From Solidesulfovibrio fructosivorans JJ] (lineage in GTDB: Bacteria > Desulfobacterota > Desulfovibrionia > Desulfovibrionales > Desulfovibrionaceae), in assembly GCF_000179555.1 (NCBI RefSeq), contig NZ_AECZ01000010.1, positions 86,895-150,894 on the forward strand: a stretch of 64,000 nt of DNA, read 5' to 3'. Below the pieces are notes generated by a model that saw only the letters and a program-made list of their open reading frames with translations, did no database searches and was not told the origin of the DNA. Positions 37,482-45,940 of this stretch are shown in pieces. The position numbers were made by a program, and so were the translations under genes. Positions within the stretch are counted from its first letter, which is position 1, and each line of letters begins with the position of its first letter.

Positions 37482-38732
37482 TCAGCATTCCACGCGCACA
37501 GAATCCCCCTGGCAGGAGCCGTCTCCCTGAAGGCGAGTTAAGGCAAGGACTGTGACATCATCCGCTAACGGCTTATAATGCGTGAACTTCCGCATGGATT
37601 GGCACATGGTACGAATAATGGTGGCGGGGGAACTTGAGCCAACATCCTTGAGAACGCCTTCGATACCCTTCCAACCGAACCGCCGGGTACCCGCCGCGGT
37701 TCTGGTTTCCGCCTCACGCAGTCCATCAGTGAAGAGAAAGAGCAAATCTCCGGGATGGATCGACGTTGTCCGCATTTCGAAAACATAGTCGGGGTCGATA
37801 CCCAGTGGTATTCCCTTCCCCCCGAGCCGTTCCAGCGTTCCCGACGCGTCCCGACGCAATATCGGTGAATCATGCCCGGCGCGCACCCAGGACAACGTCC
37901 ATTCGCATGTGTCCAGAATACAATAAAACAAAGAAATAAACCGGGCATGTTCGGAAAAATCATTATGTATGGCCGAGTTTACATCGCTGACAATATCCAG
38001 AAGCGTTCCAGGGCTGTTTGCCCGCATCCGCAACAAGCCCCGCGCCGTGGCCATGAGGAGCCCTGCTTCCAATCCATGACCTGTTACATCGCCGACAAGA
38101 ATGTGCAGTCGGCTTTTGTCCCCTCTGGCCGTGAAATAATCGTAATAATCCCCGCTGACGCCGTGGGAGGGGACGAAGCGGACCGCCAAATCGAGCCCCG
38201 GGATGGCGGGATGGCTCTTGGGGAGAAGGGCCTCTTGTACCGCAAAGGCCATTTCCATGGCGGAAAGATGTTCGGTGAGATCCGTCAACAGGACGAAGTG
38301 ACCGATGATTGCGCCGTCGCCATCCCGCAAGGTGGAACCATGAACCATGACCGGAACCACTGTCTCGTCCGGCCTAACGATGCCGGCCCGAAAGTGCCGC
38401 TGATCCTTCCGGATGAGTTTGCGCCGGTGCCTGGTCAGGTAACGCCGTGTCAGTTCATCGAAAAACTGCCAGGGATGGCGTCCCAACAAGACACTTGCTT
38501 CACGTTGCGACAAGGCGACGAAGGCCGGATTAACTTCCACAATCTTGAGACTGGCATCCATCCTGAAGAATGCTTCGCCGGCATTATGTATGATGGCCCG
38601 ATACTCCGCCAACTCTTTCTCGCAACGGCATTTTTCCGATTCCAGGGAAGAAATCCGTTGGGAAAGGTCACACGAAAAAGCCCTGCGCCGTCTTGTTTTT
38701 GCTTGCAATGTATTCTTTGATTTCAAACGCAT
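37482..38732 (-). CDS. PAS-SpoIIE (PP2C-type) serine phosphatase
   Basis: 416 residues, no membrane segment. A short coiled coil (SQRISSLESEKCRCEKEL) leads into a PAS domain (AGEAFFRMDASLKIVEVNPAF). The C-terminal 230 residues are a SpoIIE/RsbU phosphatase domain with metal-binding Asp in SGDYYDYF, VGDVTGHGLEAGLLMA, LFLFTDGLREAE and ADDVTVLAL. Such proteins dephosphorylate anti-anti-sigma factors or act as output of PAS sensing. No STAS-domain partner is adjacent. Confidence 0.9.
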   Translation of the reverse strand: MRLKSKNTLQAKTRRRRAFSCDLSQRISSLESEKCRCEKELAEYRAIIHNAGEAFFRMDASLKIVEVNPAFVALSQREASVLLGRHPWQFFDELTRRYLTRHRRKLIRKDQRHFRAGIVRPDETVVPVMVHGSTLRDGDGAIIGHFVLLTDLTEHLSAMEMAFAVQEALLPKSHPAIPGLDLAVRFVPSHGVSGDYYDYFTARGDKSRLHILVGDVTGHGLEAGLLMATARGLLRMRANSPGTLLDIVSDVNSAIHNDFSEHARFISLFYCILDTCEWTLSWVRAGHDSPILRRDASGTLERLGGKGIPLGIDPDYVFEMRTTSIHPGDLLFLFTDGLREAETRTAAGTRRFGWKGIEGVLKDVGSSSPATIIRTMCQSMRKFTHYKPLADDVTVLALTRLQGDGSCQGDSVRVEC

Positions 38733-38783
38733 GGTTATTTGGAGCGGTGGCGGCCCGCTCTCCTCCCCAGCACTCTCGCACGA

Positions 38784-39344
38784 TCAAATAAAAAGCGTGA
38801 CGGAACTTTGGCCGGCCTCCTGGAGAAACTTGGCCACACCGGCCACGGTGATGTTGGGATAATCCCGGATTTCATCCCGGGAAATCCCCATGACATCCAT
38901 GGACATCTCGCAAAGCACGATCTCCACGCCGAAATCAGCAGCTTGCTGCATCAACTGCTCGAGTGTCAACACACCTTTTTTTTTCATGACCGCCTGCATC
39001 ATGGCTCTTCCCATGCCAAACATGTCCATGTGCGACAAGGGCAGTTGCTTGGGGCCGCGCGGCAACATGCGATCGAACATCTTGGCCGTCAATTCCGCCT
39101 TGGGCACGCGCTTGTTGGGATCGCGCATGGCCGTCGAGCCCCAGAACGTCACAAAGACCACCACCCGCTCGTACATGGCGGCGGCTCCGGTGGCGATAAT
39201 AAAGGCCGCCAATACCCGGTCCAAATCCCCACTGAATACAACCATGGAGAGTTGGTCCTTGGGCATTTGCTCCTGGAGCGCTTCGATGCGCTCCTCCAGT
39301 TGTGTGATACGCTGCTCGAGTTTCTCCACCACGCTGTCTTCCAT
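38784..39344 (-). CDS. DsrE2-type sulfur carrier (COG2210-like)
   Basis: 186 residues. An N-terminal coiled coil (VEKLEQRITQLEERIEALQE) precedes the DsrE2 core: MVVFSGDLDRVLAAFIIATG, FVTFWGSTAMRD and EIVLCEMSMDVMGI, where the Cys is the conserved sulfur-binding residue. DsrE2 proteins pass sulfane sulfur to TusA in organisms with sulfur-linked Hdr systems. GGGAG sets the start at 39344. It closes the minus-strand Hdr cluster that begins with TusA. Confidence 0.83.
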   Translation of the reverse strand: MEDSVVEKLEQRITQLEERIEALQEQMPKDQLSMVVFSGDLDRVLAAFIIATGAAAMYERVVVFVTFWGSTAMRDPNKRVPKAELTAKMFDRMLPRGPKQLPLSHMDMFGMGRAMMQAVMKKKGVLTLEQLMQQAADFGVEIVLCEMSMDVMGISRDEIRDYPNITVAGVAKFLQEAGQSSVTLFI

Positions 39345-39432
39345 GTGAATCTCCCTTGGCAGTAGTTTTCGGAATGTGAAGAAACGGGGAGAGCCCACGC
39401 CCTCCCCGTTCTGGATGCATCAGTGCAGGCGA

Positions 39433-39807
39433 CTAGAACACGAACACGGCATCGGCTTCGATAGCCGCGATGTTGACGGCTCCGCCGGCCGTGGTCTCGG
39501 CCCCCTCGATGAGGTCGCTTTCATCGATCTTGCGCTCCGCGATGCAGGGCTTGCACACCTTGATTTCGCCCCCGAGGCTGGTGAAGTCCTCCATCAGTTT
39601 CTTGATCGGCGGAAATCCACCCCCGGACACCATGTGGTCCACAAAGCCCTTCTTGGCCAGGTAGACGCCGTTGGACTGCAGCACCACCGTGGCCTTGATT
39701 TCCATGGCCAGGGCCGCGTTGCCGAGCACGAAGGGCAGGTGCGCCTTTTCGGGGTCGTCGTTGGCATGGGTGGCGATGTAGAGGATCTTTTCCTGCTTTT
39801 CGGACAT
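39433..39807 (-). CDS. DsrE-family protein
   Basis: 124 residues. DsrE/DsrF-like fold: ILYIATHANDDPEKAHLPFV, then ALAMEIKATVVLQSNGVYL and IKVCKPCIAERKI with two Cys that could carry sulfur. AAGGAAGAAACGACC precedes the ATG. It lies between an HdrB-like gene and the DsrE2 gene, so a sulfurtransferase or carrier role with TusA is likely (inference). Confidence 0.85.
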   Translation of the reverse strand: MSEKQEKILYIATHANDDPEKAHLPFVLGNAALAMEIKATVVLQSNGVYLAKKGFVDHMVSGGGFPPIKKLMEDFTSLGGEIKVCKPCIAERKIDESDLIEGAETTAGGAVNIAAIEADAVFVF

Positions 39808-39836
39808 GGTCGTTTCTTCCTTGCGGTTCGTACGGT

Positions 39837-40775
39837 TTACGAGGCCCCGAGGCTTCCTGCCAGGACCGTGGACAAATCCACGACATTGGCGCCGGCTTTC
39901 TCAAGGTTGTTGAGGCAGATGGGACACATGGCCACGAGCTGCGCCTCGGTCGCCGCAAGCGACTCCAGGCGGCGGGAGCCGATTTGGGAGGCGAGCTTGG
40001 GGGAAATGGATTCCGCCGGACCGCCGCAGCAACTGGTGAACGCGCCGCATTCGCGCACGTCCACGCACTGATAACCAAGCCCGGTCAGCGTCTGGCGCGG
40101 GGCATCCGACAACTCCAGGTAGCGTCCGTAAAAGCAGGGGTCGTGCAGCGTGAGCTTTTTTCCGCCGTTTTGGCCGGCAAGGGCAAGGTCCTCGAAGTAG
40201 GTGCGCACCTCAAAGCTCGCGCCGACGTATTTGGGGTAGAGCACCTTCAGGGCGTAGGTGGTGTGGGGATCGATGGTGATGATCCTGCGCACGCCGGCCT
40301 GTTGCAGTTTCGCGGCCACGCGCTTGGCATGGCGCACGAAGTTGTCCTGGTCGCCGAGGTCATAGAGCAGGATGCCGCTGTATTCGTCGAGGTCCGGGCG
40401 ATAGCCGAAACGCTTTCCGGCGGCGCGCAGCACCGCGACGATGTTTTTTACGTGTTGCGCGGCCTTGCGCTTGGCCTGTGCCGGGGTCATAAAAGCCAGT
40501 CCGATGCCGGAAATCCATGGCGGCACGATCCGGGCATAGGGCAGGTAGGCCATCCATTTGGTGTCCTCGAAGCGCTCCAACTGTTTGGTGGCGGTCTCGA
40601 TAAAGGGCACGAACTGGTACATCAGGCCGGTGACGAGCAGCGCCTCGCCGTCTTTCTCCAGCCCTTGTTCGTCCTTCCACCAGGTGTTGACCATGGATTT
40701 GGGGATGCCGAAGGGGCTCATGGTCTTCCTGACGTTGTCGGCCAGGATCTCGATGATGGCTTTGGGGTCGTACAT
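39837..40775 (-). CDS. hdrB: HdrB/HdrD-like CCG-domain protein
   Basis: 312 residues. The C-terminal half has one clear CCG cluster site: LHDPCFYGRYLELS, FTSCCGGPAESISP and CPICLNNLEKAG, as in the DsrK/HdrD type. The N-terminal half lacks a second complete Cys set. Its ATG overlaps the stop of the HdrC-like gene (TGATG). Predicted to hold the non-cubane cluster where a disulfide or persulfide substrate is reduced or oxidised. Confidence 0.88.
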   Translation of the reverse strand: MYDPKAIIEILADNVRKTMSPFGIPKSMVNTWWKDEQGLEKDGEALLVTGLMYQFVPFIETATKQLERFEDTKWMAYLPYARIVPPWISGIGLAFMTPAQAKRKAAQHVKNIVAVLRAAGKRFGYRPDLDEYSGILLYDLGDQDNFVRHAKRVAAKLQQAGVRRIITIDPHTTYALKVLYPKYVGASFEVRTYFEDLALAGQNGGKKLTLHDPCFYGRYLELSDAPRQTLTGLGYQCVDVRECGAFTSCCGGPAESISPKLASQIGSRRLESLAATEAQLVAMCPICLNNLEKAGANVVDLSTVLAGSLGAS

Positions 40776-41077
40776 CAGGACATCCTCCACTTGGCCACGA
40801 CATGCCGTTTGAGCGTGAGGATCACTTCCCCGGGGTTGGCTCCGCGCGGGCAGGTCTGGGTGCACAGGCCGCAGTGCAGGCAGCGCCAGAGTTCCTGGGC
40901 GTTTTGCAGAAGCAGGTCTTCCGCCCCGATCTGGACATAGCGGATCATTTTCCGGGGGAAATGCTCCGAAACCAGGGGGCATATGGCGGCGCAGGTACCG
41001 CAGTTGAAGCACTCCGCACCCGCGTCCTTGCCGGATTGTTCGAGCTTTTTAACGAAGTCGGGATTGACCGTGACCAT
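40775..41077 (-). CDS. hdrC: HdrC-like iron-sulfur protein
   Basis: 100 residues, short for HdrC. Two 4Fe-4S motifs, CFNCGTCAAICP and CLHCGLCTQTCPRG, fill most of the chain. AAGGAGAAGCATC precedes the ATG. It links the HdrA-like proteins upstream in the operon to the HdrB-like protein that overlaps its stop by one base. Confidence 0.92.
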   Translation of the reverse strand: MVTVNPDFVKKLEQSGKDAGAECFNCGTCAAICPLVSEHFPRKMIRYVQIGAEDLLLQNAQELWRCLHCGLCTQTCPRGANPGEVILTLKRHVVAKWRMS

Positions 41078-41092
41078 GATGCTTCTCCTTGG

Positions 41093-41410
41093 CTACGCTT
41101 CGTCGTCCCGGGGCTGGCCGCCAACCAGGGCGTACCGGTAGAAGGAGCCATCTTTTTCCGCTTCAACGATCTGGCCGAACTTTTTCATGGTGGCAATCAG
41201 CCACAGGGTCCTGTCCACAGCCAGTCCGGTCGCCTCGGCTATTTCCGGGACCGTGGCGCTGGAGGCGGCCAGGCGCTCTGATACGGCCCCAAGCGCCTTG
41301 CGGGTTTCCCGGGCGATGGCGGCGGCGGGGTCCACCCAGGCTTTGCGTTCATTGCGCAGCGCCTTCATGGCTTCCTTGTCCAGCGCGCCTTGTTTGCGAT
41401 CCTGTGCCAT
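41093..41410 (-). CDS. small winged-helix-like protein of the Hdr cluster
   Basis: 105 residues. The middle (ATVPEIAEATGLAVDRTLWLIATMKKFGQI) reads as a helix-turn-helix with a following wing (EAEKDGSFYRYAL). It could be a DNA-binding regulator or, since it is embedded in the operon between hdrA and hdrC with short gaps, a structural accessory. AAGGAAGGACCCC precedes the ATG at 41410; a longer frame to 41482 is rejected. Confidence 0.75.
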   Translation of the reverse strand: MAQDRKQGALDKEAMKALRNERKAWVDPAAAIARETRKALGAVSERLAASSATVPEIAEATGLAVDRTLWLIATMKKFGQIVEAEKDGSFYRYALVGGQPRDDEA

Positions 41411-41423
41411 GGGGTCCTTCCTT

Positions 41424-43379
41424 TTAGGCGGGAACAGCGGTTTGGCCGGGCGCGCCGGCGGCGACGCCCTCCGCACAGTCACAGCCGATGTCGGAAACGA
41501 TCATGTCCACCATCGCCTCGTACTGTTTGAGGGTCCAACCGTTGATGTTGATGGCGTTTTCCGGACAGACGGCCACGCAGGCGCCGCAGCCGAGGCACAG
41601 GGCGGGCGTCACCTGGGCCCGGTTGACGGTTTCGCCGCCGACGTCCATGGGGACCAGCCGCAGCGCCCCTTCGTTGAGGCAGGCCGACACGCACGCGCCC
41701 GTGCCCTTGCACCTGGCAAGGTCCACCTCGGCCACGAACGGATCGAGTTCCACATAACCCTTGCCGAGAAGCGACGCGGCCTTGACCGCGGCCGACGATG
41801 CGGCGCTCGCCGCCTCGCCGGCATCCATGGGGGCCTGGCAGGCGCCGGCCAGGAACACGCCGGAAAGCGGCAACTCCACAGGACGCAGCTTGGGATGGAC
41901 CTCGAGCAGGAAGCGGTCCGCGCCCACGGGCAGCTTGAGCATGTTCACCAGATCGGTGATGGGGGCGGGCTCCAGGCCCGTGGCCAAGACGACCAGATCC
42001 ACCGGGACCTGGAGCTCCTCGCCAAAGGTCAGCTCGTCCTTGACGGTGAGCGCCAGAGGGAATCCGCTGTCCGTGGCCCGGTCGACCGTGGGCGCTTCCT
42101 CGGGGCTAAAGCGCATGAACACGACCTTGTTGGCGGATGCCTTGGCGTACATCTCCTCCTGGCCCCGGCCGTAGGTGCGGATATCCCGGTACAGGTCGTA
42201 CACGGCTGTTTCGGGGTAGGCCTCGCGGATGGTGTTGGCCGCGTTGATGGCGGCCGAACAGCAGACCCTTGAGCAGTGCTCGTTGAGGTGGCCGCTTTCG
42301 TCTTCCTCGTGAATGCCCGGAATCTGGCGGCTGCCCACGCAGTGGATAAGGGCCAGACGGCGGATGGGGCGGCCGCCCAGGTGCAGCACGCCGCCGCCCG
42401 TGTGCTCCTTGGTGGCGAGTTCCCGGATAAGATCGGGCAAAGTGATGACCTCGTTGTGCTCGCCAAAACCGTACTCGCCGGTTCGCGGCATGTAGGAGGA
42501 AAAGCCCGTGGCCAGGACGATGACACCGGTTTCGAGGGTCACCGGCTCGCCTTGGGGCAGGGTTGGACCGGCCACCCCCTTGCCCTGGACGAACGTGCCC
42601 GGGATTTGGGCCGCGTCAGCCGCTTCCCCGTTCGGTTGCGGGGACAGGCTGACGGCGAATTTCCCGACATAGCCGCCAAAAGCGGTCAGGGACGCGCCGC
42701 AGTGCACGGTGACGGCGGGATGCCCCAGCGTCCTGGCGGCCAGGTCCGCGACGATGCCGGCGGCGTCCTCGCCGTTTGGGGCGAGGCGTCCGAGCCGGGC
42801 CACGCCGCCGCCGAGGTACGGGGTTTTCTCGATCAGGACCGTTTCGATGCCCCGGTCGGCCATGTCCAGCGCGGCGCGCATGCCGGCCAGTCCGCCGCCG
42901 ATGACCAGGGCATGGCGGCGGGCTTCCACGCGGATGGGTTCAAGAGGTTTTAAAAGGGCCGCCTTGCCCGTGGCGGCGCGGATCAGGCGGGTGGCCTTGT
43001 CCGTGGCGGCGTCGCCGTGGTGCACCCAGCTGACCTGTTCGCGGATGTTGGCGTGCTCGTACTGGTATGGGTTGCCGCCGGCCCGCTCGATGGCGGCGCG
43101 AAACGTGGTCTCGTGCAGGCTCGGGGCGCAGGACGCCACCACCACACGGTTGACGATTCCGTTTCGCAGGTCCTCCATGATGCTTTCCTGGCCCGGGTCG
43201 GAACACATGAACATGTTCGTCCTGGCCACGGCCACGCCGGGCGTGTCCTCCATGCGGCGCCGGACCTCCTCCACGTCCACGTGGTCGGAGATGTTGCCGC
43301 CGCAGTAGCAGATGTAGACGCCGACTTTCGGCTTATCCGACGCCTGCGGGATGGGGGTGTCGTTTTTCGCGTCAGGCAT
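41424..43379 (-). CDS. hdrA: HdrA-like flavoprotein (QmoB/HdrA type)
   Basis: 651 residues. The N-terminal HdrA domain has YICYCGGNISDHV, FMCSDPGQES and VVASCAPSLHE. FAD motif GGGLAG is in HALVIGGGLAGMRAAL, with EHCSRVCCSAA later. Near the C-terminus lie two cluster regions: RCKGTGACVSACLNEG (one Cys of the usual four is replaced by Thr-Gly) and CLGCGACVAVCPEN. The usual ferredoxin insert after the FAD motif is missing. GGAGG sets the ATG at 43379, inside the end of the previous gene by 8 bases. It works with the smaller HdrA-like protein, as QmoA and QmoB do. Confidence 0.92.
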   Translation of the reverse strand: MPDAKNDTPIPQASDKPKVGVYICYCGGNISDHVDVEEVRRRMEDTPGVAVARTNMFMCSDPGQESIMEDLRNGIVNRVVVASCAPSLHETTFRAAIERAGGNPYQYEHANIREQVSWVHHGDAATDKATRLIRAATGKAALLKPLEPIRVEARRHALVIGGGLAGMRAALDMADRGIETVLIEKTPYLGGGVARLGRLAPNGEDAAGIVADLAARTLGHPAVTVHCGASLTAFGGYVGKFAVSLSPQPNGEAADAAQIPGTFVQGKGVAGPTLPQGEPVTLETGVIVLATGFSSYMPRTGEYGFGEHNEVITLPDLIRELATKEHTGGGVLHLGGRPIRRLALIHCVGSRQIPGIHEEDESGHLNEHCSRVCCSAAINAANTIREAYPETAVYDLYRDIRTYGRGQEEMYAKASANKVVFMRFSPEEAPTVDRATDSGFPLALTVKDELTFGEELQVPVDLVVLATGLEPAPITDLVNMLKLPVGADRFLLEVHPKLRPVELPLSGVFLAGACQAPMDAGEAASAASSAAVKAASLLGKGYVELDPFVAEVDLARCKGTGACVSACLNEGALRLVPMDVGGETVNRAQVTPALCLGCGACVAVCPENAININGWTLKQYEAMVDMIVSDIGCDCAEGVAAGAPGQTAVPA

Positions 43380-44700
43380 GGACAGCCTCCGTTTTCGCCT
43401 CGGCCTTGGCGCTTGCCCCAAGGGAGGTCAGATATTTCGCCGCTTCCATGGCCGCGCCGCCGGCCTCGGTGATGGTGTCCACGATGTCCTTGGGCCCGGC
43501 CGCGGTCCCGGCCACGAACACGCCTTCCAGGTCGGTGACGGACGGGCGGGTCTTGGGCGCGACGGTCTTTAAAAAGCCGTCCCCGCCAAGGCCCACGTCG
43601 CAGATGCCCTGGGGCTGCCAGCCGGGGAGCATGCCCGAGGAAAGCACCACGAGATCGTGTTCGCGGCTGGTCACGCCGTCCCCGAGCTGGTCTTCGTAGC
43701 GCACCGCCACCGCGCCGTTTTCGCCGGCGTCGAGCGTAGCGACTTTGGCCTTGACGAACTCGATGCCCATGGCTTTGGCGTTTTGGTAGAACTGCTCGTA
43801 GTTTTTGCCGAAGGCCCGGATGTCCATGTAATAGATGGTGATGTCCGCCAGGGGCAGGGAACCCGAAAGCAGCATGGCTTGCTTTATGGCGTACATGCAG
43901 CACACCCGCGAGCAGTAGCCGACGCCCATGCTGGCGTCGCGCGAACCGGCGCACTGCACGTAGGCGATGGAATCCGGAATCATGCCGTCGGAGGGGCGCA
44001 GCACTCGGCCGTAGGGCCCGTGCGGGGCGAGCAGGCGCTCCATCTGCATGGCGTCGATGACGTTTGGGATCGCGCCCATGCCGTATTGCCGCTTGTCGGC
44101 GATGGGCGTGAGCTCGAAGCCCGTGGCCAGCACCGCGGCCTTGGCCGAAATCAGGCACGCCTCGGGCTGCTGGTCGTAGACGATCGCGCCCGTGGGGCAG
44201 ACACTGGCGCATTTGCCGCACAGCATGCACTGGGTGACGTCCAAAACGGCCTTTTGCGGAATGGCGTTGGAAAAGGGTATGCGGATGGCCTTGCGGCCGG
44301 AAAAGCCCCCTTGCTCGACATCGGGCACGACCACGGGACAGGCGTATTCGCATTTTCTGCAACCGATGCACTTGTCCATATCCACGTAGCGGGGCCGGTT
44401 GGTGAGCGAGGCCACGATGCGCTCACCCTGGCGTTCGATCCGGTTGACGTCGCAGTAGGTGAAAAGCGTGATGTTCTCGTGGTGGGCCGCGGCCGCCATC
44501 TTGGGCGTGGTGATGCAGCTGGCGCAGTCCAGGGTGGGGAACACCTTGGACAGCCGGATCATCTTGCCGCCGATGGAGGCGTCTTTTTCCACCACGGCTG
44601 TTTTGTATCCCTGGTCGGCAAGGTCCAGGGCGGATTGCAGCCCGGCAATGCCGCCGCCGATGACAACGGCGTCGAACTCGTATTCGCGTTGCGCGTCCAT
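43372..44700 (-). CDS. QmoA-like FAD/iron-sulfur protein
   Basis: 442 residues, HdrA without the N-terminal domain. FAD motif GGGIAG in AVVIGGGIAGLQSAL, DCASCITTPK, and two 4Fe-4S motifs CIGCRKCEYACP and CMLCGKCASVCP. GYCSRVCCMYAIK and VFVAGTAAGPKDI are standard HdrA blocks. GGAGCACG precedes the ATG. Together with the downstream HdrA-like protein and MvhD upstream it forms a three-part flavoprotein module. Confidence 0.92.
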   Translation of the reverse strand: MDAQREYEFDAVVIGGGIAGLQSALDLADQGYKTAVVEKDASIGGKMIRLSKVFPTLDCASCITTPKMAAAAHHENITLFTYCDVNRIERQGERIVASLTNRPRYVDMDKCIGCRKCEYACPVVVPDVEQGGFSGRKAIRIPFSNAIPQKAVLDVTQCMLCGKCASVCPTGAIVYDQQPEACLISAKAAVLATGFELTPIADKRQYGMGAIPNVIDAMQMERLLAPHGPYGRVLRPSDGMIPDSIAYVQCAGSRDASMGVGYCSRVCCMYAIKQAMLLSGSLPLADITIYYMDIRAFGKNYEQFYQNAKAMGIEFVKAKVATLDAGENGAVAVRYEDQLGDGVTSREHDLVVLSSGMLPGWQPQGICDVGLGGDGFLKTVAPKTRPSVTDLEGVFVAGTAAGPKDIVDTITEAGGAAMEAAKYLTSLGASAKAEAKTEAVHA

Positions 44701-44769
44701 GTATCGTGCTCCCGGACAGGCGGGGCCGCGCGGCCTCGCCTGTTGCTCGAAGTCCTCCGGCGATCCGCG

Positions 44770-45189
44770 TCAGGCCGCGGCCGGCGGCCCCAGTTCCTGG
44801 ACGATCTGGTTCATCTGGTTTACTTCATTAAGGAATGCCCTGTTGCACACCGTGCAGATCGCGGTGAGCCGCAGCCGGCGGATGTCCAGTCCCTGCTCCT
44901 TCATGCGGGCGTAGACGTCGTCCAGACGCCTGGCCATGGCCTGGTAGGCCCCTTCGTAGGGACACTCCTCGCCGCAGGACATGACGATGATGCCGCTTAT
45001 TCCCTTCTTGAAGCAGTCTAGGTAGAACCGCTCCGGGAAAAGCACCGGGGCCTTCACCTTGAGGATGTAGGTGTTGGGCGGGTAGGAGGCGTGCGCCTGG
45101 CCCACGGAATCCGCTCCGGGATAGGCGCAGCTCTCGGTCGCCAGAATCAGGATCTTCCCCTGCCCATACGCGGTTGCCTGGCTCGCCAT
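44770..45189 (-). CDS. MvhD-family iron-sulfur protein
   Basis: 139 residues. Cys occur in ATESCAYPGADS, IIVMSCGEECPYEGAY and ICTVCNRAFL, fitting the MvhD domain although the first pair is reduced to one Cys. It lies 11 bases after the TusA-like gene and 69 before the QmoA-like gene. The job would be electron transfer to or from the HdrA pair. Confidence 0.88.
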   Translation of the reverse strand: MASQATAYGQGKILILATESCAYPGADSVGQAHASYPPNTYILKVKAPVLFPERFYLDCFKKGISGIIVMSCGEECPYEGAYQAMARRLDDVYARMKEQGLDIRRLRLTAICTVCNRAFLNEVNQMNQIVQELGPPAAA

Positions 45190-45200
45190 AACCGCCTCGC

Positions 45201-45698
45201 CTACTTCTTGCGGCGCACGAAATGCTTGTCGTAGCCATCCGCGGACAGCATGCCCATGTACTCGTGCCCGACCTTCTTGGCCCAGGCCGGGATATCGGTC
45301 CGGGTGCCGGAGTCGTTGGAATAGATTTCCAGGACCTCGCCCACCTTGACCTTGCCGATGCCCTTTTTGGCTTCGAGCAGGGGACCGGGGCAGGCGCTGC
45401 CCCTGGCGTCGGCGGTGCTGCTGACCTGGACGGTAGAAAGATCGATGTCGGACATGGTAAACTCCTTTAAAGGTTGTTGTTTGCGCAAAATAAAGGCTAT
45501 GCCGGACTGATCGCCTTGTGTCTTGCAATGGATCTGTTCATAGGAGAAGTCATTGCGGATGTGTCGTAGCTCTTCAATCAGCGTTTCGTCGTCGCATAGG
45601 ATCTCGATGCAGTCTCCATATGGCAATTTCTGCATGATAGCCTCGATTTGCAGAATGGCCAGGCAGGTTATCGAAGACCTCATGTCAACACGATCCAT
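45201..45698 (-). CDS. tandem TusA-like sulfur-carrier protein with an internal start
   Basis: 165 residues when read from 45698 (GGAG at eight bases). The first half (DMRSSITCLAILQIEAIMQK, YGDCIEILCDDETLIEELRH) has a TusA-like fold with Cys in place of the Cys-Pro pair. The second half (TADARGSACPGPLLEAKKGI, VGEVLEIYSNDSGTRTDIPA) is canonical TusA with the sulfur-accepting Cys-Pro. A strong AAAGGAG lies seven bases before an in-frame ATG at 45455, so a separate 84-residue TusA could be made as well. No stop separates the halves. First gene of the cluster. Confidence 0.88.
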   Translation of the reverse strand: MDRVDMRSSITCLAILQIEAIMQKLPYGDCIEILCDDETLIEELRHIRNDFSYEQIHCKTQGDQSGIAFILRKQQPLKEFTMSDIDLSTVQVSSTADARGSACPGPLLEAKKGIGKVKVGEVLEIYSNDSGTRTDIPAWAKKVGHEYMGMLSADGYDKHFVRRKK

Positions 45699-45748
45699 TG
45701 GAAAGCTCCGTACTATCCCGAACCGTCAGCGATCTTGGGAAGGCCATA

Positions 45749-45763
45749 GCGACGAGTGTGCCA
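45749..45763 (-). promoter_or_regulatory. sigma-54 (-24/-12) promoter of the TusA-Hdr cluster
   Basis: On the minus strand TGGCACACTCGTCGC: GG at -24 and GC at -12 are correctly spaced. The -12 start TC differs from the consensus TT. It lies 51 bases ahead of the TusA-like ATG, with a divergent sigma-54 activator gene on the other side. Confidence 0.6.
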
Positions 45764-45880
45764 AACCGGAGCTCTTGGGCGTGCTGTCAGCCAGAAAATA
45801 TAATACCATGAAATAATAGGGTAAAATTTGAATGGAGTTTCCAAAACGTGCCAAGAGGTGTCTGAAAACTTGCGCGGACC

Positions 45881-45918
45881 TGTTCATGTGTTATTTTTCT
45901 GAACACGTGTTTTGTTCA
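45881..45918. promoter_or_regulatory. triple TGTTCA half-sites, candidate activator binding region
   Basis: TGTTCA (45881-45886), TGAACA (45900-45905) and TGTTCA (45913-45918) form two overlapping inverted repeats with spacers of 13 and 7 bases. They lie about 120-150 bases upstream of the minus-strand -24 element and 25 bases before the activator's own ATG. This suits both enhancer binding and autoregulation. Confidence 0.45.
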
Positions 45919-45940
45919 GAAGCTTAACAGGGAGAGTGTC

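Noticed and set aside
45841..45853. Second TGGCACG on the minus strand upstream of the TusA-like gene as another sigma-54 promoter
   Set aside because: The -12 position reads AA instead of GC, so only half of the element is present.
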